A stretch of DNA of 64,000 nucleotides from Pseudorhizobium tarimense (lineage in GTDB: Bacteria; Pseudomonadota; Alphaproteobacteria; Rhizobiales; Rhizobiaceae), in the NCBI RefSeq assembly GCF_022968135.1, contig NZ_JALJRA010000006.1, forward strand, positions 185,829 to 249,828, given 5' to 3'. This document shows, piece by piece, positions 1 to 9,469 of the stretch. The translations under genes and the position numbers were made by a program. A model generated the notes under the pieces. It saw nothing but the letters and a program-made list of their open reading frames with translations. It did no database searches and was not told the DNA's origin. The first letter of the stretch is position 1, and the number at the start of each line of letters is the position of its first letter.

Positions 1-1491
1 GCCGGCGAGGTCGCGCAGACGCAGCTGGCGCGCGACTTCCTCCGCCGCCTCCAGGTTGGTCTGCAGTGCCGTGTCCTCGATCGAATGCTCGCGGGTCGAG
101 CGGCCGGAGTTCACGTCGATCGCAACCAGCGCTTCCGTCTGGTTGATGATCAGGTAGCCGCCGGATTTCAGGGTGACCTGCGGCTGCAGCATGCGGTCGA
201 GCTGCGCTTCGATACCGGAGCGAGCGAAGATCGGGTGCAGGTCGCGATAGGGCTGAACCACCTTGGCGTGGCTCGGCATCAGCATCTTCATGAAGTCTTT
301 CGCTTCGCGATAGCCTTCCTCGCCTGAGACGATGATCTCGGAAATGTCCTTGTTATAGAGGTCACGGATGGAGCGCTTGATCAGCGAACCTTCCTCGTAG
401 ACCAGGCAGGGCGCAGTCGACGCCAGAGTGAACGTCCGCACGTTTTCCCAAAGGCGCATCAGGTATTCGAAGTCGCGCTTGATCTCGACCCGCGTCCGAT
501 TGGCGCCCGCAGTGCGCAGGATGACGCCCATGCCCTGCGGCACATCGAGCTCGCGGGCGATTTCCTTCAGCCGCTTGCGGTCCTGCGGCTGCGTGATCTT
601 GCGGGAAATGCCGCCGCCACGCGCCGTGTTCGGCATCAGCACCGAATAGCGGCCGGCAAGCGAAAGATAGGTGGTGAGGGCAGCACCCTTGTTGCCGCGC
701 TCTTCCTTGGCAACCTGAACGAGAAGGATCTGGCGCCGCTTGATCACTTCCTGGATGCGGTACTGCTTGCGCGGCTTGCGCACGACGCGATCAGGAACCT
801 CTTCCATGGCATCTTCGGCGCCAACGGATTCGATCTCTTCCTTCTCGCCGTTGTCATCCTCGTCATCATCGTCGTGATTGCGGCGTCCGCGCACATCCTC
901 GGAGATGGAGTCAGTCTCGACCATGGCCGCCATCTCGCCGGGCGTGCCCTTGTCCTCACCCTCGTCGGACGGCCCTGCAGCCGCCTCGCTTGCTTCGGCC
1001 TCGACCGCCTTTTTGCGCGAACGGCTGCGGCTCGGCTTGGCCTTCGGCTTCTCCGCCTCCACAGCGGCTTCTTCGCCGGGGCTCGCCTCGGCAGCCTCCG
1101 CGCCGGCCTCCGTCTGAGCCTCCACAGGTGCGTCAACAGAGGGCTGTTCAGCCGAGGCCAGATCGACCGGATCCACCGAATCGGCTTCGGCAATCTTCTT
1201 CTGCTCTTCCGCCTCGGCCTGCATCAGGGCCTGACGATCGGCGAGCGGGATCTGATAATAGTCGGGATGGATTTCTGCGAAAGCGAGGAAGCCGTGACGA
1301 TTTCCGCCGTAGTCAACAAACGCAGCCTGCAGCGAGGGCTCAACCCTCGTGACCTTCGCCAGGTAAATGTTTCCGCGTATCTGCTTCTTGTGCTCGGACT
1401 CGAAATCGAACTCTTCGATACGATTGCCGCGTACGACGACTACCCGCGTCTCCTCTTCATGAGACGCGTCGATAAGCATTTTGTCTGCCAT
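1..1491 (-). CDS. rne: Ribonuclease E, N-terminal part (cut by window edge)
   Basis: RNase E is the endonuclease that starts mRNA decay and processes rRNA and tRNA precursors. The gene begins at ATG 1491 (MADKMLIDAS) and runs off the left edge after 497 codons. Residues 1 to about 90 are the first half of an S1 RNA-binding domain (NIYLAKVTRVEPSLQAAF). An Ala/Glu-rich acidic insert of about 140 residues with a DDDDEDDNGEKEE stretch then splits S1, as is usual in Alphaproteobacteria, and S1 resumes at KRRQILLVQVAKEERGNKGA. Near the edge AIDVNSGR holds the Asp equivalent to the catalytic magnesium ligand D303 of the E. coli enzyme. It is divergent from amiC and has a hairpin-bearing leader. Confidence 0.95.
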   Translation of the reverse strand, partial: MADKMLIDASHEEETRVVVVRGNRIEEFDFESEHKKQIRGNIYLAKVTRVEPSLQAAFVDYGGNRHGFLAFAEIHPDYYQIPLADRQALMQAEAEEQKKIAEADSVDPVDLASAEQPSVDAPVEAQTEAGAEAAEASPGEEAAVEAEKPKAKPSRSRSRKKAVEAEASEAAAGPSDEGEDKGTPGEMAAMVETDSISEDVRGRRNHDDDDEDDNGEKEEIESVGAEDAMEEVPDRVVRKPRKQYRIQEVIKRRQILLVQVAKEERGNKGAALTTYLSLAGRYSVLMPNTARGGGISRKITQPQDRKRLKEIARELDVPQGMGVILRTAGANRTRVEIKRDFEYLMRLWENVRTFTLASTAPCLVYEEGSLIKRSIRDLYNKDISEIIVSGEEGYREAKDFMKMLMPSHAKVVQPYRDLHPIFARSGIEAQLDRMLQPQVTLKSGGYLIINQTEALVAIDVNSGRSTREHSIEDTALQTNLEAAEEVARQLRLRDLAG

Positions 1492-2105
1492 AGATATTCT
1501 GCTCCTCGGCGCAGCCGAGCAGGTGCAAAAAGGCCTGCCGCAAGGACAGGCCCGTCATGCAAGATGGTGATTGCGCCGGAAAAAATGGTTCTCTCGGAAC
1601 GGCGTTGCGGCGACGACCGGACGGCTGACGGAGATCTTGGCTCCTTCAGGGTATCCAGGTTCTGAAACATTTGCCGCGACATGGAAGTCCAAAAGAGAAC
1701 GACGATATTATAAGGCCTCGAGGGCCCGGTGAGGTGCTCCGTGCGAGCGTGGGTGGCGCGCCACCCGGTATGAGGCCGGCCAATGCCGGAAGTGATCAAT
1801 ATCAGGAGTAAGATGTACAGACGGCGGATGACCGATCCGGTTTCGGCGCCAGGTTCCAAAAGGCTGGCAGGCCTGCCGGTGGACTATCCCGTCAACACCT
1901 TATTCCTCATCCGCCTTGTATGGTTTCTGAGGCATAATAGCAAGGGAAAACCCGTGCGCGCCATATTGTCGATCGAATTAACAGGCTACTGGAAGCCGTT
2001 GATTCGTAAGTGCTGGTGCGCGAACGTGTCGGGAATTGCGCGACTGACGAGAATACCCGGGGCGGGCAGGCTGCAATTGGGGGCAGTGAAGGAATGGGTG
2101 CTGTG
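1492..2105. other. Divergent rne/amiC intergenic region
   Basis: About 610 bases between rne (minus) and amiC (plus) with no convincing gene. It holds the rne leader hairpin and a perfect 16-base palindrome at 1751-1766 (GGGTGGCG followed by CGCCACCC), which could be a regulator site or a cruciform. A possible weak leader of amiC (from 2010) overlaps its right part. Confidence 0.6.
1527..1552 (-). terminator. Terminator-like hairpin in the rne leader
   Basis: On the minus strand a GGCCTG...CAGGCC stem (1547-1552 with 1532-1537) is followed directly by five T residues (1531-1527). It lies only 36 nt upstream of the rne start codon, so it is inside the 5' leader and not behind a gene. This arrangement fits an attenuator or the 3' end of a leader-derived small RNA. 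RNase E is known to autoregulate through its 5' leader in E. coli; that the same holds here is inference. Confidence 0.5.
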
Positions 2106-3332
2106 ATGGGCCGCAGCGTGTGGTCGGCATGTCTGCGCGAGCGAATCGTGCAGAAGGCTGCGGCGGTTCTGCTCGTGCTGGCGTCGGGACAGCTCGGCTT
2201 TGCCGAAGCCGCGGCTCCCAAGCCGCTGCTCGCCTATGCGGCACGAATCGCCGGTGACGAGGCAAGAACCCGCATCGTCATCGACTTTGAGGAAAAGCCC
2301 GAGTTCTCCGTTCATTACGTCGCCGCTCCCGAGCGTGTGGTCGTTGACCTTCCCGCCACCGCCTTCGGCTTCAAGCAGGAGGACCTTTCGGCGCGGGGCC
2401 TCTTCAAGGACATCCGCTACGGCACGATGGACGAGAGCAGTGCACGCATTGTGCTGACGGCAAAGCGGCCGGTGCAACTGACCCTGGCGGAAGTGCAGGA
2501 GTCCGACAGCGGTTATCGGCTGGTGCTGGATGCCGAGATGGCAACGGCCGAGGCGTTCGAAGCCCTCGTGCGCAAGCAGAGCTGGGAGACCGATCAGGAG
2601 GGTGATCGCGACACGCCCATTGCGTCTGCCGACGATGGAGAATTCGTTGTCGCGGTCGATGCCGGCCATGGCGGGATCGATGCGGGTGCGACGGGTGTCG
2701 AGACCAAGACGCCCGAAAAGGAGATCACACTTTCCTTCGCCAAGGCGGTCGCCGATCGGCTCAATGCCAAACCCGGCATCAGGGCCTACCTGACCCGCGA
2801 CGACGACACCTTTCTCACCTTGTCGGAGCGGGTGACGCTGGCAAGGCAGGCAAAGGCAGATCTCTTCCTGTCCCTGCACGCCGACACGCTGAGCCAGCGC
2901 GACATCCGCGGTGCAACCGTCTACACGCTTTCCGATCGGGCGTCGGACCGCATGGCGGAGAACCTCGCGGCCCGAGAAAACCTTTCCGATGAACTCGCCG
3001 GCGTGAGCCTCAAGGACGAGCCGCCTGAGGTCGCCGACATCCTGATGGATCTCACTCGGCGCGAGACACAGGCCTTCTCGATCACGCTTGCCCAGAATGT
3101 CCTGGATTCTTTCGAAGGGCAGGTCGGGCTGATCAACAATGCCCATCGTTATGCCGGGTTCCAGGTCCTACGCGCACCTGACATCCCGTCGGTTCTGCTG
3201 GAATTGGGCTTCCTCTCCAACCCCGAGGATGAAAAGCTTCTTCTGGATCAGGGATGGCGGGAAAAGGTGAGCGGGCTGCTGGTCGATTCTGTCGAGCGCT
3301 ACAAGAATCTCGCGGTTGCCAACGGCGGCTGA
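2106..3332 (+). CDS. amiC: N-acetylmuramoyl-L-alanine amidase (AmiC family, AMIN + Amidase_3)
   Basis: This zinc amidase cuts the amide bond between N-acetylmuramic acid and L-alanine in the periplasm and is used for septal wall splitting. The 408-residue protein has an N-terminal signal segment (AAAVLLVLASGQLGFAEA), an AMIN domain at about residues 45-130 and an Amidase_3 domain at about 180-400. The zinc and catalytic motifs are visible: VAVDAGHGGIDAG, the Glu in TPEKEITLSFAKA, LFLSLHADT and LELGFLSNPED. I chose ATG 2106 because GAAGGA at 2088-2093 is well spaced for it; ATG 2094 and an upstream start at 2010 are also open. The PBP1A gene follows on the same strand, which fits a joint cell-wall role. 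Confidence 0.92.
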   Translation: MGRSVWSACLRERIVQKAAAVLLVLASGQLGFAEAAAPKPLLAYAARIAGDEARTRIVIDFEEKPEFSVHYVAAPERVVVDLPATAFGFKQEDLSARGLFKDIRYGTMDESSARIVLTAKRPVQLTLAEVQESDSGYRLVLDAEMATAEAFEALVRKQSWETDQEGDRDTPIASADDGEFVVAVDAGHGGIDAGATGVETKTPEKEITLSFAKAVADRLNAKPGIRAYLTRDDDTFLTLSERVTLARQAKADLFLSLHADTLSQRDIRGATVYTLSDRASDRMAENLAARENLSDELAGVSLKDEPPEVADILMDLTRRETQAFSITLAQNVLDSFEGQVGLINNAHRYAGFQVLRAPDIPSVLLELGFLSNPEDEKLLLDQGWREKVSGLLVDSVERYKNLAVANGG

Positions 3333-3578
3333 GTGACGGCAAGGGTGGCGCGCCGGCAACACCGGTTAAGCAATTGGATGTCTTGCTCTGCGGCGGCTCG
3401 GTTGCGCCCGCTAGGGCCCTATTTTGCTCACATTCGAGCCGTTACTCGCAGCCAAGTGATGCAGTGACTCGCGCGTCCGGATCTGTTCGGCTTGCGCTGA
3501 GACCACCGCCGTGCAAAAGCGGGTCATTCATGCGATGGTGTACTGGGCACCGAATTTTAGCCGAACGGTAGCTTCGAT

Positions 3579-6035
3579 ATGATCAGACTTATTGGGTATT
3601 TCTTTGGACTGGCATGCGTCCTTTTTTTGGGCGTGGCTGCGGTCGTCGCGATCTATCTCGCGGGCGTCGCCAGGGATCTGCCGAACTACGAAGTCCTGAA
3701 TTCCTACGAGCCGCCTGTGGCGACACGGGTTCACGCTGGCAACGGTGCCTTGATGGCCGAATATGCGCGCGAGCGGCGCCTCTTTCTTCCCATCCAGGCG
3801 GTACCGGACCGGGTGAAGGCGGCCTTCCTTTCGGCCGAAGACAAGAATTTCTACAACCACCCCGGCATCGACCCGGCGGGCCTTGCCCGTGCAATCGTCA
3901 ACAACTTCCAGAATCTCGGCTCCGGCCGCCGTCCGGAGGGGGCCTCGACGATCACGCAGCAGGTGGCAAAGAACTTTCTGCTCAGCAATGACCAGACGAT
4001 CGACCGCAAGGTGAAGGAAGCGATCCTCTCCTTCCGCATCGAGCAGACCTATTCCAAGGACAAGATTCTCGAACTCTACCTCAACGAGATCTTCTTCGGC
4101 TTGAATTCCTACGGCATTGCCGGTGCAGCGCTCACCTATTTCGACAAGTCGGTCACCGAGCTGACGATTGCGGAATCGGCCTATCTGGCAGCCCTGCCCA
4201 AGGGGCCGAACAATTACCATCCCTTCCGACGTGAAGCTGCAGCCATCGAGCGCCGCAACTGGGTGATCGATCGCATGGCCGAGAACGGCTACATCACCCA
4301 AAGCGATGCCGACGAGGCGAAAAAGCAGCCGCTTGGCGTCAAGCCCCGCCGCGGCGGCACCCATCTCTTCGCTTCTGACTACTTCGCTGAGGCCGTTCGC
4401 CGCCAGATCAAGGAGAAGTACGGCGACGACAAGCTTTATGAGGGTGGGCTCTCCGTCCGCACCTCGCTTGATCCGGAGCTTCAGGTCCTGGCTCGCCAGG
4501 CCCTGCACAAGGGTCTTGTCGACTACGACGAGCGGCGCGGCTTCCACGGCCGCGTCAAGACGATCAGCGTGGCCGGCGACTGGGGTCCCGAACTCAGCAA
4601 GATCGAGCCCCTGCGCGATGTGCCGGAATGGCAGCTGGCGGTGGTGACCGCCGTTTCAAGCAAGGAAGTCAATATCGGCCTGCAGCCATCGACCAATGGC
4701 GGCGGCGATGTCGAGGCGCCGCGCCAAACCGGCGTAATCCAGGCCGAGAATATGAAGTGGGCCTATCGCGATGCGAAGGGCGAGCGGAAGACGGCCAAGT
4801 CGCCGGAAGGCGTTCTTGAGCCCGGCGACGTGATCTATGTCGAGGCGATCAAGGACGAGGAGGGCCAATACCGCCTCCGGCAGCCGCCGAAGGTGCAGGG
4901 CGGTTTCGTCGCCATGGACCCCAACACCGGCCGCGTGCTTGCCATGGTGGGTGGCTTCTCCTATGCCGAATCCGAGTTCAACCGCGCCACCCAGGCGATG
5001 CGCCAGCCAGGCTCGTCCTTCAAGCCTTTCGTCTACGCAGCCGCGCTCGACAACGGCTACACGCCCGCCTCGGTCATCCTTGATGCGCCGATCGAGATGG
5101 TCTCCGGCGGCGAAGTCTGGCGCCCGGAAAACTATGGCGGCGGCTCCGCTGGTCCGCAGACGCTCCGCCTCGGCATCGAGAAGTCGCGTAACCAAATGAC
5201 TGTCCGCCTGGCGCAGGACATGGGGATGGAACTGGTTGCGGAATATGCCGAACGCTTCGGCATCTATGACAAGATGCTGCCGGTGCTCGCCATGTCGCTT
5301 GGCTCCGGCGAAACCACCGTGCTGCGCATGGTCTCGGCTTACGCGGTGATCGCCAATGGCGGCAAGCAGATCAAGCCGACCGTCATCGACCGTATTCAGG
5401 ACCGCTACGGCAACACCATCTTCCGTCACGAGGAGCGTACCTGCGACGGCTGCAATGCAACCGCTTGGAACGGACAGGACGAGCCGATCCTGGTCGACAA
5501 TCGCGAGCAGGTGCTCGACCCGATGACCGCCTACCAAATCACCTCCATGATGGAGGGCGTGGTCAAGCGCGGCACGGCGGCCGGCAAGATCAACATCACC
5601 GACCGTCCGGTTGCCGGCAAGACCGGAACCACGAACGACGAGAAGGACGCCTGGTTCGTCGGCTTTACGCCGAACCTCGTCGCCGGCGTCTACATCGGCT
5701 TCGACACCCCGGCGCCTCTGGGCCGCGGCGGCACCGGCAGCGGGCTTGCCGCACCGATCTTCGCCGATTTCATGGAGAAGGCGGTTCAGCGCCTGCCGGC
5801 CGAGCAGTTCCACGTTCCGGAAGGCATGCAGTTCATTCCGGTGAACCGCACGACCGGCATGATGGCCTTTGAAGGTGAGCCCGATACCATCGTGGAAGCC
5901 TTCAAACCCGGCACGGGCCCGGCGGACGTTTTCGCCGTCATCGGCGACACAGAATATCTGCCGCCCGAGCAGATTCTGGAGACATCGCCCCAGGCCCAGC
6001 AGGCCGTAACCTCAGGCGCCGCCGGGCTGTTCTGA
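3579..6035 (+). CDS. mrcA: Penicillin-binding protein 1A, bifunctional transglycosylase/transpeptidase
   Basis: PBP1A polymerises glycan strands and crosslinks peptides at the inner membrane. The 818-residue protein starts with a single membrane anchor (residues 5-28). The GT51 glycosyltransferase domain follows, with the catalytic Glu in SAEDKNFYNHPG, the GASTITQQVAKN motif and the RKVKE motif. The transpeptidase domain has the three expected motifs in order: GSSFKPFVYAAA (SxxK), KSRNQ (SxN) and AGKTGTTND (KTG). Length and order are normal for the family. It lies 246 bases after amiC with an unremarkable gap, and prfB follows. Confidence 0.96.
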   Translation: MIRLIGYFFGLACVLFLGVAAVVAIYLAGVARDLPNYEVLNSYEPPVATRVHAGNGALMAEYARERRLFLPIQAVPDRVKAAFLSAEDKNFYNHPGIDPAGLARAIVNNFQNLGSGRRPEGASTITQQVAKNFLLSNDQTIDRKVKEAILSFRIEQTYSKDKILELYLNEIFFGLNSYGIAGAALTYFDKSVTELTIAESAYLAALPKGPNNYHPFRREAAAIERRNWVIDRMAENGYITQSDADEAKKQPLGVKPRRGGTHLFASDYFAEAVRRQIKEKYGDDKLYEGGLSVRTSLDPELQVLARQALHKGLVDYDERRGFHGRVKTISVAGDWGPELSKIEPLRDVPEWQLAVVTAVSSKEVNIGLQPSTNGGGDVEAPRQTGVIQAENMKWAYRDAKGERKTAKSPEGVLEPGDVIYVEAIKDEEGQYRLRQPPKVQGGFVAMDPNTGRVLAMVGGFSYAESEFNRATQAMRQPGSSFKPFVYAAALDNGYTPASVILDAPIEMVSGGEVWRPENYGGGSAGPQTLRLGIEKSRNQMTVRLAQDMGMELVAEYAERFGIYDKMLPVLAMSLGSGETTVLRMVSAYAVIANGGKQIKPTVIDRIQDRYGNTIFRHEERTCDGCNATAWNGQDEPILVDNREQVLDPMTAYQITSMMEGVVKRGTAAGKINITDRPVAGKTGTTNDEKDAWFVGFTPNLVAGVYIGFDTPAPLGRGGTGSGLAAPIFADFMEKAVQRLPAEQFHVPEGMQFIPVNRTTGMMAFEGEPDTIVEAFKPGTGPADVFAVIGDTEYLPPEQILETSPQAQQAVTSGAAGLF

Positions 6036-6130
6036 GGAGACAAGAGGGCGAAGGCGCGGCCTTTACATCCGTGCCTTGCCCCCTTATGTCCACCCCGTCT
6101 TTCCATCGTATCAGTGCAAGAAAGAGAGCC

Positions 6131-7262
6131 ATGCGGGCTGAAATCATTGGTGTAGTCGACGAAATCAAGCAGGCCATAAGCCTGCTGAGGAGGCATCTTT
6201 GACTGGGATCAGGCGGTAAGACGACTGGACTGGTTGAACAACAAGGCAGAGGATCCGAACCTCTGGAATGACGCCACCGAAGCGCAGGGCCTGATGCGCG
6301 AGCGCCAGCAGCTCGACGACAGCATCGCCGGCGTCAAGCGGCTCGAACAGCAGCTTAACGACAATGTCGAGCTGATCGAACTTGGCGAGGAAGAGGGCGA
6401 CGAAAGCGTCGTCAAGGATGCCGAGGAGGCGCTGAAGGCGCTGAAGACGGAAGCCGACCGCCGCCAGGTCGAAGCGATGCTTTCTGGCGAAGCCGATTCC
6501 AACGACACCTATATGGAAGTGCATTCCGGCGCCGGCGGCACGGAGTCCCAGGACTGGGCCAACATGCTGTTGCGCATGTATATCCGCTGGGCCGAAAAGC
6601 AGGGGTTCAAGGTCGAGGTGCTCGAGGTTCACGAAGGCGAAGAAGCGGGCATCAAGTCCGCGACGATCCTCGTCAAGGGCCACAATGCGTATGGTTGGCT
6701 GAAGACGGAATCGGGCGTCCATCGCCTGGTGCGCATTTCGCCCTATGACAGCAATGCCCGGCGCCACACCTCCTTCTCCTCCACCTGGGTCTATCCAGTG
6801 GTCGACGATTCGATCAACATCGAGGTGAACGAGAGCGACTGCCGCATCGACACCTATCGATCGTCAGGCGCCGGCGGACAGCACGTCAACACGACCGACT
6901 CGGCGGTTCGCATCACGCACATCCCGACCGGCATCGTCGTAGCGTGCCAGCAGGAGCGCTCTCAGCACAAGAACCGTGCCAAGGCCTGGGACATGCTGCG
7001 TGCTCGCCTCTACGAGGCGGAGCTGAAAAAACGCGAGGAAGCGGCCAATGCCGAGGCGGCTTCGAAAACCGACATCGGCTGGGGTCACCAGATTCGCTCT
7101 TACGTGCTTCAGCCCTATCAGCTGGTGAAGGACCTGCGTACGGGCGTGGAAAGCACCGCACCCGATGATGTCCTGAACGGCGATCTCAACCCGTTCATGG
7201 AAGCCGCACTCGCCCATCGCATCAGCGGCAAGGGCGATGCCGAGTTCGCCGACGTAGAATAA
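6131..7262 (+). CDS. prfB: Peptide chain release factor 2 (programmed +1 frameshift)
   Basis: RF2 reads UAA and UGA stop codons and triggers peptide release. Translation starts at ATG 6131 and meets an in-frame TGA at codon 24 (6200-6202). A +1 shift at CTT TGA C skips T6200 and continues GAC TGG GAT, giving a 376-residue product, normal for RF2. The peptidyl hydrolysis motif GGQ is in [18 protein letters not shown], and the codon-recognition loop reads [16 protein letters not shown], so it has SPY where E. coli has SPF. An annotation that ignores the shift would start too late, at TTG 6234. It is convergent with nadK across a shared terminator. Confidence 0.96.
6188..6203 (+). promoter_or_regulatory. 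prfB recoding site: internal Shine-Dalgarno plus CTTTGAC
   Basis: AGGAGG at 6188-6193, a three-base spacer (CAT) and CTT TGA C at 6197-6203 reproduce the spacing of the classic RF2 autoregulatory frameshift signal. When RF2 is scarce, the ribosome pauses at UGA and slips forward one base; when RF2 is plentiful it terminates after 23 residues. Confidence 0.93.
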
Positions 7263-7292
7263 GGCATTCGGCATCTACCTGAAGTTTGGACC

Positions 7293-7318
7293 GGCCGCCT
7301 TTGTGCGGCCGTTTCTGT
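7293..7318. terminator. Rho-independent terminator between prfB and nadK
   Basis: CGGCCGC (7293-7299), a six-base loop and GCGGCCG (7306-7312) form a perfect 7-bp stem followed by TTTCTGT on the plus strand. It sits 30 bases after the prfB stop and just before the convergent nadK stop, so it mainly ends prfB transcripts. Confidence 0.8.
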
Positions 7319-7333
7319 ATCGGGCGGTGCCTA

Positions 7334-8107
7334 CTAGCTGTTGAACTGTTCGGCGAGAATGCGGTCAGACCACGAATGGTCCCTGTCGGAAAGGATGCGC
7401 GCGGTCATGTCCTCCGACTGCTTGATCTGCACATGCAGCACCGACTTCACCTCGGTATTATCCGCAACGGCGTTCACCGGCCGCTTGTCCGGCTCCAGGA
7501 TGTGGATGTCGACACGCACCTGATTGGGAAGCAGCGCCCCCCGCCAGCGACGGGGGCGGAAGGCGCTGACGGGCGTCATTGCCAGAAGCGGTGCCTCCAG
7601 CGGCAGGATCGGGCCGTGGGCCGAGAGGTTGTAGGCGGTGGAGCCGGCCGGTGTTGCGGTCATCAGGCCGTCGCAGATCAGCTCCTCAAGCCGCACGCGC
7701 CCGTCGATTTCCACCTTCAGCTTGGCCGCCTGGTAGGACTGCCGGAACAGGTAGACCTCGTTGATCGCCAAGGCGATGGAACTCGTGCCGTCGGCGTTAG
7801 TCGTCTTCATCTGCAGGGGATGCAGCACGTTTTCCAGTGCCGCCTCGATCCGCTCCGGCAGCCGTTCTGTGCCGTAGTCGTTCATCAGGAAGCCAACAGA
7901 GCCGCAGTTCATTCCGTAGACGGCCTTTCTTGAGCTCATCGTCTCGTGTAGCGTGTGCAGCATGAAGCCATCGCCGCCAAGCGCGACGATCACATCCGCC
8001 TCGTCGGTCGGCGCATTTCCGTAGAGCGCGATCAGCTCGTCCCGAGCGGCAAGCGCCTCCGGAGCGGAGGACGCCGTAAAGGACAGTGATTTGGCTCGTA
8101 CCGACAT
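7334..8107 (-). CDS. nadK: NAD kinase
   Basis: NAD kinase makes NADP from NAD and ATP (or polyphosphate) in the cytoplasm. The 257-residue protein has the diagnostic GGDG motif (VALGGDGFMLHTLH), an NE motif (LAINEVYLFR) and the glycine-rich TATPAGSTAYNLSAHGP segment of the family. The length is typical for alphaproteobacterial NadK. The ATG at 8107 has GAGGTGAGCC just upstream. It is transcribed toward prfB and is the last core gene before the tRNA that carries the prophage. Confidence 0.95.
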   Translation of the reverse strand: MSVRAKSLSFTASSAPEALAARDELIALYGNAPTDEADVIVALGGDGFMLHTLHETMSSRKAVYGMNCGSVGFLMNDYGTERLPERIEAALENVLHPLQMKTTNADGTSSIALAINEVYLFRQSYQAAKLKVEIDGRVRLEELICDGLMTATPAGSTAYNLSAHGPILPLEAPLLAMTPVSAFRPRRWRGALLPNQVRVDIHILEPDKRPVNAVADNTEVKSVLHVQIKQSEDMTARILSDRDHSWSDRILAEQFNS

Positions 8108-8279
8108 GGCTCACCTCATTGGATCGGCCATACCTAGACAAGAAAGTCGTTTTGAGACAAGGGCTTTGCGCCGGCGCCCGGTACGATCGCTCCACCAGTG
8201 ATTTCTGTGACAGGGCGTTAATAAGCCAAATTCTCCCTTTACAGAGCATCAGAATCTGCTAACAGGGCATCATCGAATT

Positions 8280-8355
<76 letters not shown>

Positions 8356-8383
8356 TCTTTCCCTTATTTTCCAGTGCTTGTAA

Positions 8384-8407
8384 GGCTTCCGTAATGGAAG
8401 CCATTTT
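8384..8407. terminator. Terminator hairpin behind the tRNA and integrase
   Basis: GGCTTCC (8384-8390), loop GTAAT and GGAAGCC (8396-8402) form a perfect 7-bp stem followed by ATTTTA. It stands between the convergent tRNA-Thr and integrase genes and could serve both. Confidence 0.65.
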
Positions 8408-8428
8408 ACAGGCTTACGCGCATTTTAC
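8402..8428. repeat. Short direct repeat CATTTTAC near the integration site
   Basis: CATTTTAC occurs at 8402-8409 and again at 8421-8428. Repeats beside an attachment site can be arm-binding sites of a tyrosine integrase, but eight bases is short and this may be chance. Confidence 0.25.
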
Positions 8429-8437
8429 CGTTTGAAC

Positions 8438-9469
8438 TCACTTCGTTCCGCGGCTGATGGCGTCAATGACCTCCTGCCCAGCCAGGTAATGGCGCCGAAT
8501 AATTCCCTCCGCATCCTCCTTGGAATGCCCTGAGATCTCGGCAATCAGCCGGATCTTCTCTTCGTGCGATCGATCAAGATGCGCGTAAGCGTATGTGATG
8601 GCGGTTCCCCGCAAGTCGTGGAACGTGACGCCCTTGATCCCCAGCCGGGCCATCTCCTTCCGCCATGACGCCTTGAACCCGCTCGAGGTCCAGTTCTGGC
8701 CGAAGGAGTTCACAAGCACCCGCTGGCGCTCCTTCTCCTTCGCTTCCCTCAATATCGGCAGGATGTCCGGTGCGGCCGTGATCCGTACCCTGGCGCCGGT
8801 CTTTCCCTGCTTGATCGATACCCGTTCGCCGTCGAAGGCGATCATGGGCATGGTCAGCAAATCGGCTTGTCGTTGCATGGTCCAGAGAGCCATGCAGGCG
8901 ACGGCGCGGATGTGAGGGGCTGCGCTGGTGAGGACGGTGTTGATCTGGTCCATTGTCCAGACGGTATCGCGGCGGCTGCCTTCGTGAAGGCGCTCTACGC
9001 GCTCCAGAGGGTTGCGCAGGATGGTCTCGTTGTCCTTGGCCCAAGCGAAGACACGGGCCAGAAGCCCCAGATGCATGTCAGCAGAGCGGGGCGCTTCCTT
9101 CATGGTATCTCGCCACTCCAGAAACAGCTTCCTGCTTCCACGGGCTTCTATGGCCGAAATAGGGAAGGTGTCGAATTTGGCATTGATGATGCCGAACATC
9201 CGGTCGTAGTCTTTGCGGGTGGACGGGGCGAGGGCCTTGAACTTCGCTGTGTCCCTGAACTCTTCGATCAGTGAGCTGATCGTGCCCTCAATCGTCTTTG
9301 ACGCTCTGTCCCGCGTCAGGCGAACATATTCCTGCGTGAACGCCTTGGTGCCGGGCTTCGCCATGATCCGCGGCGCACCCTTTCCCCGCCACGCGTAGTA
9401 GTAGGTTGCCGTCGAGCCGTCAGCCAGCTTGACGTTGACCTTATGCACGCCCACGAGCTTTCCTTCCAT
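8438..9469 (-). CDS. int: Phage tyrosine integrase
   Basis: The site-specific recombinase inserts and removes the prophage at tRNA-Thr. The 343-residue protein has an Arm/core N-terminal half (LIEEFRDTAKFKALAPSTRKD) and a C-terminal catalytic domain. The catalytic residues can be followed: first Arg in ALWTMQRQADLL, Lys in KQGKTGARV, His/Arg in FHDLRGTAITYAYAH, His in ISGHSKEDAE and the nucleophilic Tyr in RRHYLAG. The gene ends next to the tRNA 3' end, the usual int-att order, and overlaps the small gene upstream by 29 bases. Confidence 0.95.
   Translation of the reverse strand: MEGKLVGVHKVNVKLADGSTATYYYAWRGKGAPRIMAKPGTKAFTQEYVRLTRDRASKTIEGTISSLIEEFRDTAKFKALAPSTRKDYDRMFGIINAKFDTFPISAIEARGSRKLFLEWRDTMKEAPRSADMHLGLLARVFAWAKDNETILRNPLERVERLHEGSRRDTVWTMDQINTVLTSAAPHIRAVACMALWTMQRQADLLTMPMIAFDGERVSIKQGKTGARVRITAAPDILPILREAKEKERQRVLVNSFGQNWTSSGFKASWRKEMARLGIKGVTFHDLRGTAITYAYAHLDRSHEEKIRLIAEISGHSKEDAEGIIRRHYLAGQEVIDAISRGTK

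Noticed and set aside
874..1665. 263-residue plus-strand frame
   Set aside because: It is the antisense of the rne start; the minus-strand product matches RNase E throughout.
1986..3146. 386-residue minus-strand frame
   Set aside because: Antisense of the amidase gene; no domain pattern.
3528..4547. 339-residue minus-strand frame
   Set aside because: Antisense shadow of the PBP1A gene, whose motifs are complete; high GC makes long antisense frames common.
4656..5813. 385-residue minus-strand frame
   Set aside because: Antisense shadow of the PBP1A transpeptidase domain.
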